A stretch of DNA of 5,432 nt, from NCBI GenBank assembly GCA_023420795.1, contig JAEZVM010000218.1, positions 1-5,432 on the forward strand, read 5' to 3'. The position numbers and the translations under genes are program-made. The notes under the pieces were generated by a model. The model saw only the letters and a list, made by a program, of their open reading frames with translations. It was not told the origin of the DNA and ran no database searches. The DNA comes from Pseudomonadota bacterium (GTDB taxonomy: Bacteria > Pseudomonadota > Gammaproteobacteria > Burkholderiales > Burkholderiaceae_D). This document shows positions 1 through 4,691 of this stretch, piece after piece (position 1 is the first letter of the stretch; the number at the start of each line of letters is the position of its first letter).

Positions 1-816
1 ATGGGGCCGGTACGTGTCGGCAATCTCGCCTATCACCAGGTGCAGAACGACGTTTTTGGTGCGGCGATTCTCGCCAGCACGCAAGCATTCTTCGATACGC
101 GGCTGGAAAGGCCCGCAGGCCCCCACATGTTCCGCGACCTGGAGCGGCTCGGGGAACAGGCGGTTCGGTCCTACAACGTGCCGGACGCCGGCATATGGGA
201 GCTGCGCGGCACCAAGCGCGTGCATACGTTTTCGAGCATCATGTGCTGGGCCGCGTGCCAGCGCCTCGCCTGCATCGCGCGCCAGCTCGGCCTGCCGGAG
301 CGCGAGGCGGAATGGTCGGGCCATGCGGACCGGATGCATGCGGAGATATGCAGCTCCGCCTGGAACGAGAGCATGGGAAGCTTCGTCTCGACTTTCGGCG
401 GAGATCGGCTGGACGCGAGTCTGCTGCTGATGGCGGAATTCCAGTTTCTCAAACCGGACGATCCGCGTTTCGTCTCGACCGTGCGCACTATCGAAAAGCA
501 TCTGCTGCGCGGCGATTTCCTGCTGCGCTACGACGAGGAAGATGATTTCGGACGGCCCGAAACCGCGTTCTTGGTGTGCACGCTATGGTGGATACTGGCG
601 CTGGCGAAAATGGGCGAAACCGTGCGCGCGCGCAGCCTGTTCGAGAATGTGCTCACCAAGTGCAATCATCTCGGCATGCTGGCCGAAGACGTCGCGACCG
701 ACAGCGGCGAGCTGTGGGGGAATTTCCCGCAGACGTACAGCATGGTCGGCCTGATCCAGTGTGCATCGCGGCTGTCCATCGCGTGGGACAAGGCGTATTG
801 GCGGCATGGCGGATAA
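1..816 (+). CDS. GH15 family glycoside hydrolase (glucoamylase/trehalase-like), C-terminal part, 5' end outside window
   Basis: This is the last 271 residues of a GH15 enzyme, an (alpha/alpha)6-barrel hydrolase that removes glucose from alpha-glucosides such as starch, maltodextrin or trehalose. The family is usually about 600 residues, and the GPVRVGN-x5-Q-x-QNDVFG motif at residues 2-20 is normally internal, so the ATG at position 1 is an internal Met and the true start lies upstream. Family motifs seen are PDAGIWELRG (61-70; Glu67 sits where the family's conserved catalytic Glu is expected), the following F-S-S-I-M-C-W helix (77-83), and SGELWGNFPQTYS near residues 235-247 with Glu237, the usual C-terminal signature carrying the second conserved acid. 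The reading frame is intact to TAA at 814-816. No secretion signal can be judged because the N-terminus is missing. A ROK sugar kinase follows 13 bp downstream, which suggests intracellular glucose release and phosphorylation. Substrate (trehalose or maltooligosaccharide) cannot be decided from this fragment. Confidence 0.88.
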   Translation: MGPVRVGNLAYHQVQNDVFGAAILASTQAFFDTRLERPAGPHMFRDLERLGEQAVRSYNVPDAGIWELRGTKRVHTFSSIMCWAACQRLACIARQLGLPEREAEWSGHADRMHAEICSSAWNESMGSFVSTFGGDRLDASLLLMAEFQFLKPDDPRFVSTVRTIEKHLLRGDFLLRYDEEDDFGRPETAFLVCTLWWILALAKMGETVRARSLFENVLTKCNHLGMLAEDVATDSGELWGNFPQTYSMVGLIQCASRLSIAWDKAYWRHGG

Positions 817-829
817 ATCAGGACGTCAA

Positions 830-1816
830 ATGGAAACCGAATACATTGCCGGTCTCGATATCGGCGGCACCAAGATCGCGGCCGTGATCGCCGGCCCGCA
901 CGGGCCCTTGGTGCGTGTGACACAACCCACCGCCAAGGCCGGTTCGGTGCGCGCACTGCCGGAGCAGGCGCTGCTGATGCTCGACGAGGCCTGCCTTCAG
1001 GCCGGAGTGGCGCCGGACATGGTGAAGACGATCGGCGTTGCTTCCTGTGGCCCCTTCGTGCGGGTTGACGAGATGCTCGCGCTCGCGGCGCCGAATATCT
1101 GTGGCGGGCTCGTTCCCACCTCCGATCTGCCGAATGACTGGAAGGCCGTTCCGATCGAACAGGTACTGCGCGACCGCTTCGATACGGTTGTGATCGACAA
1201 CGACTGCGTCGCCGCACTCGCGGCAGAGCGCACCTTCGGCGCGGTCAAGGACGAACGCGACTGCGTGTATGTCACCTGGAGCACAGGCATTGGCTTCGGC
1301 TTGTGCGTCGATGGAAATATCCTGCGCGGCAAGCACGGCAATGCCGGCCATGCCGGCCATATGCTGATGAGCGAAACCAGCGATGCATTGTGCGGATGCG
1401 GGAACCGAGGCGATCTAGAAGGAATGATCGCCGGTCGAAACATCTCCCGGCCGCTCAACATGCGTACCGCCGAGTTGTTTCAGGCCGCGCACGATGGCGA
1501 TCCGGAGGCGTATGCAGTAACCATCGATGCCGCCCGCTGGCTCGGGCGCGCGCTGTACAACATCGCGGCTACGCTGGATACGCGCATGTTCGTCGTCGGC
1601 GGCAGTGTATGGATGCATCACGGTGTCTGGCTTGCGCCGGCCGTGCTGCAGGAAATCGAATCGCGCCTGCCGGCGCTGACCGACGGCGTGAAGCTGATGC
1701 CGGCGGCGCTCGGCACGCTGGTGGCTGACGTCGGCGCGCTGTCCCTCGTCATTCCGCACGAGTGGGTGTTCGAATGGCGCAAGACCACGCCGTGGCAGGC
1801 TCTTGCCACCAGCTAG
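830..1816 (+). CDS. ROK family sugar kinase (glucokinase-like) with atypical zinc motif
   Basis: A 328-residue ROK-family protein, the usual length for the kinase branch. It lacks the N-terminal helix-turn-helix of ROK repressors, so it should phosphorylate a hexose (probably glucose) with ATP in the cytoplasm. Visible motifs are the phosphate-binding DIGGTK (10-15), the VASCGPF segment (70-76), IDND (122-125, with Asp125 as expected catalytic base), and STGIGFGL (151-158). The segment normally reading E-x-G-H is H-A-G-H (174-177), and the zinc motif normally C-x-C-G-x2-G-C-x-E reads CGCGNRGDLE (188-197), so Asp195 replaces the third Cys. The start at 830 was chosen because CAGGA lies 6-11 bp before it and DIGGTK then falls at the normal place. 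An in-frame ATG at 806 would overlap the GH15 gene by 11 bp and has a weaker ribosome site. Co-transcription with the GH15 gene is likely. Substrate is inferred from the neighbour, not shown. Confidence 0.88.
   Translation: METEYIAGLDIGGTKIAAVIAGPHGPLVRVTQPTAKAGSVRALPEQALLMLDEACLQAGVAPDMVKTIGVASCGPFVRVDEMLALAAPNICGGLVPTSDLPNDWKAVPIEQVLRDRFDTVVIDNDCVAALAAERTFGAVKDERDCVYVTWSTGIGFGLCVDGNILRGKHGNAGHAGHMLMSETSDALCGCGNRGDLEGMIAGRNISRPLNMRTAELFQAAHDGDPEAYAVTIDAARWLGRALYNIAATLDTRMFVVGGSVWMHHGVWLAPAVLQEIESRLPALTDGVKLMPAALGTLVADVGALSLVIPHEWVFEWRKTTPWQALATS
1792..1809. other. Small hairpin at the 3' end of the ROK kinase gene
   Basis: GTGGCA (1792-1797) and TGCCAC (1804-1809) form a perfect 6-bp stem with a 6-nt loop, overlapping the last codons of the kinase gene. 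It sits next to the 29-bp gap between the two convergent genes. No T-run follows on either strand, so it is not a standard intrinsic terminator. It could still slow polymerase or protect a 3' end, but chance is also possible. No better terminator was found between 1790 and 1870. Confidence 0.25.
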
Positions 1817-1845
1817 ACTGGGTGCAGCGAACCTGCGTGGCGGCT

Positions 1846-2340
1846 TCACTTCATTCCGAACAGCTTGGAAAAGAATCCCCTGTGAGCCTTGGGCTCCTGC
1901 ATTGCATTTGCCTGCATCCGGGCGGCGACCTGGATCGGGTGCTCGGCATACCATTTTCCGAAGCGCAGGTCGTGCGTCATGATATGGCCGATCAACCACT
2001 TGTTCAGGAAGCGGCGAAGTTCCTGTACCCGGTCTTCTGTCCACGGCTCGCCATTGCCCAGAAAATCCGCAACCTGCGCGGCGAAGTCCTCGTGCAGCTT
2101 CAGGTGCTGTTCAAATGCCGGATAGCCGCTTTTCTCCATCAGCGCCTGCTCGTTTGAGAAGTGCACCACAACGTAATCGAGCAGTTCCTCGACCGTCTGT
2201 TCGACAGAATCGAGGTTGAGCGCCTTGACCAGCGCGAACAGGTGCTGATGCTCTTCGTCGACCTGATGGATATTGATCTTGAATCCATTTCTCCATTCGA
2301 TAACGAACGGAGTCCTCGTGGCGAGTGCTTCTTGAGTCAT
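1846..2340 (-). CDS. Bacteriohemerythrin (non-heme di-iron O2-binding protein)
   Basis: A 164-residue single-domain hemerythrin, a four-helix bundle that binds O2 at a di-iron site and serves in oxygen sensing, storage or delivery. All seven expected iron ligands can be read: His31 (VDEEHQHLF), His60 and Glu64 (HFSNE), His79 and His83 (HLKLH), His119 and Asp124 (HIMTHD). The N-terminal tryptophan (Trp16) and the WLIGHI helix are also typical. The His31-to-His60 distance is 29 residues, shorter than the roughly 36 usual in bacteriohemerythrins, so the linker between the first two helices is compact. After the domain comes a tail of about 33 residues ending in a basic/hydrophobic stretch, R154-GFFSKLFGMK, which could be an amphipathic membrane-binding helix. 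No signal peptide is seen, so it is cytoplasmic. AAAAGG ends about 7 bp before the ATG on the minus strand. The gene is divergent from the two-component genes and has a perfect FNR-type site upstream. Confidence 0.95.
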   Translation of the reverse strand: MTQEALATRTPFVIEWRNGFKINIHQVDEEHQHLFALVKALNLDSVEQTVEELLDYVVVHFSNEQALMEKSGYPAFEQHLKLHEDFAAQVADFLGNGEPWTEDRVQELRRFLNKWLIGHIMTHDLRFGKWYAEHPIQVAARMQANAMQEPKAHRGFFSKLFGMK

Positions 2341-2463
2341 GTTGTTGCCTTTTGCAAATCTGTTAATTCTGAAGCTGGAGAATTACCTGTAATAACGTGA
2401 TGGGAGAGAAGAAAAGCGGAGCGTTTCATGGGGAGTTGGGCAGTCATCGACGTGCCCGAAGGA

Positions 2464-2469
2464 AGTTTA
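2464..2469 (-). promoter_or_regulatory. Candidate -10 box of the hemerythrin promoter
   Basis: Read on the minus strand, TAAACT matches TATAAT at four of six positions. It lies at the spacing expected for a class II FNR-activated promoter whose operator is at 2493-2506. Transcription would start near 2458 and leave a leader of about 118 nt before the hemerythrin ATG. The assignment depends on the spacing to the operator, since the hexamer alone is weak. Confidence 0.45.
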
Positions 2470-2492
2470 GGATTGCATGTATTTCCGTAACT

Positions 2493-2506
2493 TTGATCTG
2501 GATCAA
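2493..2506 (-). promoter_or_regulatory. FNR/ANR-type operator, perfect palindrome
   Basis: TTGAT-CTGG-ATCAA matches the FNR/ANR/DNR consensus TTGAT-N4-ATCAA at every defined position. FNR-type proteins are iron-sulfur or related regulators active at low oxygen. The site is 153 bp upstream of the hemerythrin ATG and 148 bp upstream of the chosen response-regulator ATG. On the minus strand a TAAACT hexamer begins 23 bp after the palindrome, very close to the 22-bp gap expected when FNR binds at -41.5. At the equivalent place on the plus strand there is only a GC-rich sequence (GTGCGG). The site is therefore assigned to the hemerythrin gene, although an effect on the divergent operon is not excluded. 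Confidence 0.8.
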
Positions 2507-2523
2507 TTTTGCAAAGGTGTAAC

Positions 2524-2546
2524 AAGAGGTGCGGCGATGTGCCGCA
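2524..2546 (+). promoter_or_regulatory. Shine-Dalgarno plus hairpin presenting an upstream in-frame ATG
   Basis: AAGAGG (2524-2529) is a good Shine-Dalgarno sequence 7 bp before an ATG at 2537. That ATG is in frame with the response regulator with no stop in between. The ATG lies in the 5-nt loop (GATGT) of a perfect 6-bp hairpin, TGCGGC (2530-2535) with GCCGCA (2541-2546). It could be an alternative response-regulator start adding 39 residues, or a structured leader. The conventional start at 2654 has no visible Shine-Dalgarno, which keeps this alternative open. Confidence 0.35.
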
Positions 2547-2653
2547 TTCACTCGAATCGCCTGAATCCGAGCCGTTCTCGCATTAATCGCATATCCGTCA
2601 TCGGCAAGCTGATTTGTAGTAAGGTCTTGGTTTTTAAAAACACCACTCCGCAG

Positions 2654-3337
2654 ATGCACATCCTGATCGTCGAAGACGATGCCGACATCGCCGGCAATCT
2701 CTACGATTACCTCGCCGCCAAGGGCCATGAGGTTGATGCCGCGCCCAACGGCATCACGGCGCTGCATCTGGCCACGACGCACCGCTTCGACGCAATCGTG
2801 CTCGATGTCGGCCTGCCGGGGATCGACGGGTTGACGCTGGCGCAGCGTATCCGTGGCGATGCGAAATCGAGTGTGCCGATCCTGATACTGACCGCGCGCG
2901 ACACGCTCGATGACAAGCTGGCCGGTTTCGAAGCGGGGGCGGACGATTATCTGGTGAAGCCGTTCGCGCTGACGGAAGTTGAGGCGCGCCTCACGGCTCT
3001 GGTCAAGCGCGCGCATGGCAGGGTGGTCGAATCGATGCTGCGCTTCGGCGCACTCGCATACGATCCTTTCAGCGGAACCGCGAGCTGGCAGGGCAAACCG
3101 CTGAAACTATCGCCGAAAAGCCTGAAGCTGCTGGTCGCAATGCTGGAACAGCCTGGCAGGCTGTTCTCGCGCGGAGAACTGGAGGAGGCGGTGTGGGGCG
3201 AGCCGCAGCCGACCAGCGATACGCTGCGCAGCCACCTGTCGCAGCTGCGCCGTGAGCTGGCCCTTCCTGAAGGCTGCAGCCTGATCGAAACCGTGCATGG
3301 GCGCGGCTACCGCCTGGTGGATCCAAATGAAGCGTAG
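2654..3337 (+). CDS. OmpR/PhoB-family two-component response regulator
   Basis: A 227-residue response regulator with an N-terminal receiver domain (about 1-118) and a C-terminal winged-helix DNA-binding domain (about 128-222). The receiver shows the acidic pocket E7-D8-D9, phosphoacceptor Asp51 in VLDVGLPG, Thr80 in LTAR and Lys102 in VKPF. The output domain shows the LSPKSLKLL segment, the SDTLRSHLSQLRREL recognition helix and the terminal GRGYRL hairpin. The start at 2654 (MHILIVEDD) is chosen because the receiver fold begins there, as in the family. No Shine-Dalgarno is visible before it, whereas the in-frame ATG at 2537 has a good one; see the separate entry. The gene overlaps the kinase gene by 11 bp, indicating translational coupling. 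The promoter upstream of the next membrane-protein gene carries 11-bp-phased repeats typical of this regulator family, so that gene is a likely target. The exact subtype (QseB, PmrA or ColR-like) cannot be fixed by eye. Confidence 0.93.
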   Translation: MHILIVEDDADIAGNLYDYLAAKGHEVDAAPNGITALHLATTHRFDAIVLDVGLPGIDGLTLAQRIRGDAKSSVPILILTARDTLDDKLAGFEAGADDYLVKPFALTEVEARLTALVKRAHGRVVESMLRFGALAYDPFSGTASWQGKPLKLSPKSLKLLVAMLEQPGRLFSRGELEEAVWGEPQPTSDTLRSHLSQLRRELALPEGCSLIETVHGRGYRLVDPNEA

Positions 3338-4601
3338 CCTGCGCTGGCGGCTGGCCTGGACGTTCACGCTGCTTTCCACCTTCGCCGTCCTGATCCAGGC
3401 GGTCGCGCTGTTCGTCGCCACTGAAGAGCGCGAGGAAGACCTGATTGACGAGGTGGTGAATGCGACGCTGGACGAGACGCTCCGGCGGCCCGCCGCTTCC
3501 ATTCCCGATGCCCAGAGGCTTTCACCGCGGCTGAACCTCTATCGCATCGCTGGCGGCCAGACATCGCCGGTGCTGCCGGCCAGTTTTTCGGAACTGAAGG
3601 CTGGAAATTACGAGTGGTACACCGACGAAACCGAATATCACGTCGGCATCCGCGACCGCGACGGTGAACGGCTGTATCTGCTATACGACGCCACCGAACA
3701 CGAGACACGCCTCGATCATTTGCTGTGGAGCCTGATTTTCGGAACTGTCGTATTGAGCGGCCTGTCGCTGTGGCTAGGCTACTGGCTGGCCGGACGCATG
3801 CTGTATCAATTGGAAAAGATGACGCGGCGTCTGCAGCAGGACGACACGACGATATTGAACGAACCGGAGTTCGATCGCGAGGTTGCGCTGCTGGCCGGCG
3901 CGCTGGATGACTACCGCCAGCGCAACCGCGACCTGCTGGCGCGCGAGCGCGAGTTCACCGCCAACGTCAGCCACGAGCTGCGCACGCCGCTGACCAGCAT
4001 TCGCACCGGTGTAGAACTCTTCACGGAAGACGCAGCGCTATCCGGTCGCAGCAGGGAACGCGCGAAGCGCATCATCAAGGCGGTCGATGACATGGAGTCG
4101 CGCCTGCGCGGCCTGCTGTTTCTCGCGCGCGAACTGTCGCTGGCGGAACGGCGCCCGGTGAACCTGCGGCAGGCTGCCGAAGCATCTGCCGCTCACTTCC
4201 GTCCTGCATGCGAGGCGGCAGGCGTGGATCTGCTCGTGGACATCGAGCCGCACTCCATGATCGACGCCGACCCGTCGCTGCTGCACCTGCTGCTCGAAAA
4301 CCTGATCGGCAATGCGGTGCGCTATACCGCGCAGGGCCGGATTACCGTCAGCTTCTGCAATGGCGAGCTGACAGTCGCCGATACCGGAATCGGCATTCCG
4401 CCAGAACACCTGACGCACGTGTTCCGGCGTCATTACCGTGTCAGTGATATCCCGGGCGGGCAGGGGCTGGGCTTGTCGATCGTGCAGAGGGTGTGCGATG
4501 CGCACGGCTGGCATTGCCACATCGACAGCATTGCCACGGACGGCGCCTCCGACCGGGGAACGCGAGTCGTGGTTTCGTTCTCCGCCATATCTGAGGCGTA
4601 G
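3327..4601 (+). CDS. Membrane sensor histidine kinase, partner of the upstream response regulator
   Basis: A 424-residue inner-membrane histidine kinase. The order is a short basic N-terminus, TM1 (about 9-31), a periplasmic sensor region of about 100 residues, TM2 (about 132-154), a cytoplasmic linker, a HisKA dimerisation helix with phosphoacceptor His216 in NVSHELRTPL, and an HATPase domain with N-box Asn325 and Asn329, DTGIGIP (352-358) and GGQGLGL (377-383). A FRRHYR segment forms the F-box. The periplasmic part opens with an acidic run, E33-E-R-E-E-D38, containing overlapping E-x-x-E motifs, the type of motif that binds ferric iron or zinc in PmrB and ColS; metal sensing here is inference. 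The start at 3327 overlaps the regulator gene by 11 bp and has GGTGG a few bases upstream; starting at 3297 would only add residues inside the regulator gene. It should phosphorylate Asp51 of the regulator. Confidence 0.93.
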   Translation: MKRSLRWRLAWTFTLLSTFAVLIQAVALFVATEEREEDLIDEVVNATLDETLRRPAASIPDAQRLSPRLNLYRIAGGQTSPVLPASFSELKAGNYEWYTDETEYHVGIRDRDGERLYLLYDATEHETRLDHLLWSLIFGTVVLSGLSLWLGYWLAGRMLYQLEKMTRRLQQDDTTILNEPEFDREVALLAGALDDYRQRNRDLLAREREFTANVSHELRTPLTSIRTGVELFTEDAALSGRSRERAKRIIKAVDDMESRLRGLLFLARELSLAERRPVNLRQAAEASAAHFRPACEAAGVDLLVDIEPHSMIDADPSLLHLLLENLIGNAVRYTAQGRITVSFCNGELTVADTGIGIPPEHLTHVFRRHYRVSDIPGGQGLGLSIVQRVCDAHGWHCHIDSIATDGASDRGTRVVVSFSAISEA

Positions 4602-4609
4602 GGCGGCCT

Positions 4610-4663
4610 TCACAAAACCATCACAACTTTCTCCGTAATCCCTCACAAGCGGTTCTCTATATT
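4610..4663 (+). promoter_or_regulatory. Promoter with three helically phased TCACAA repeats, candidate response-regulator operator
   Basis: TCACAA occurs at 4610-4615, 4621-4626 and 4643-4648. The steps are 11 and 22 bp, so all three lie on one face of the helix; a degenerate copy (TCCGTA) occupies the missing step at 4632. A -10 box TATATT (4658-4663, five of six matches) begins 9 bp after the last repeat, and the expected -35 place (about 4635-4640) has no recognisable hexamer. Direct repeats every 11 bp overlapping the -35 are typical of OmpR-family activators such as PhoP, PmrA and CpxR. Transcription would start near 4670, with a leader of about 22 nt. The adjacent regulator is the likeliest binder, which is an inference. 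Confidence 0.6.
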
Positions 4664-4691
4664 TCGCGCATTGTCCACTCGGGAAATGCGC

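Larger units (their letters stand above)
2341..2653. other. 313-bp divergent intergenic region between hemerythrin and response regulator genes
   Basis: This region separates the hemerythrin start (leftward) from the chosen response-regulator start (rightward). It is clearly more AT-rich than the flanking genes. It contains the hemerythrin ribosome site, the FNR-type palindrome (2493-2506), a leftward -10 candidate (TAAACT, minus strand, 2469-2464), a hairpin at 2530-2546, an in-frame upstream ATG for the response regulator (2537) with a good Shine-Dalgarno, and a 12-bp palindrome GTTTTTAAAAAC (2630-2641). No tRNA, convincing small protein gene or repeat was recognised. A 36-codon minus-strand frame ending at the hemerythrin ATG has no ribosome site and was not called. 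Confidence 0.8.

Noticed and set aside
818..1360. 180-codon minus-strand frame opposite the ROK kinase
   Set aside because: It lies opposite clear ROK motifs and has no ribosome site or family features.
1824..1836. GCAG/CTGC inverted repeat in the convergent gap
   Set aside because: A 4-bp stem without a T-run is too weak to call a terminator.
1415..2044. 209-codon minus-strand frame crossing the kinase 3' end and the hemerythrin gene
   Set aside because: It overlaps two well-supported genes in other frames and has low-complexity Arg/Pro composition.
2337..2525. Minus-strand frame ending in a 4-bp ATGA overlap with the hemerythrin start, possible leader peptide
   Set aside because: The overlap looks like coupling, but none of its ATGs has a Shine-Dalgarno, and the product is unremarkable. 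It covers the FNR operator and -10 region, so most of it would be untranscribed.
2614..2640. Possible sigma70 promoter (TTGTAG with TAAAAA) for the two-component operon
   Set aside because: The spacer is only 15 bp and both hexamers are poor matches, so it was not called as a feature.
2630..2641. 12-bp palindrome GTTTTTAAAAAC before the response-regulator start
   Set aside because: A/T-only core palindromes arise easily by chance. There is no second copy, no known operator match, and no T-run following a stable stem.
2444..3016. 190-codon minus-strand frame opposite the response regulator
   Set aside because: It is antisense to a receiver domain with all family residues intact; its Arg/Gln-rich product shows no recognisable domain, so it is a shadow frame.
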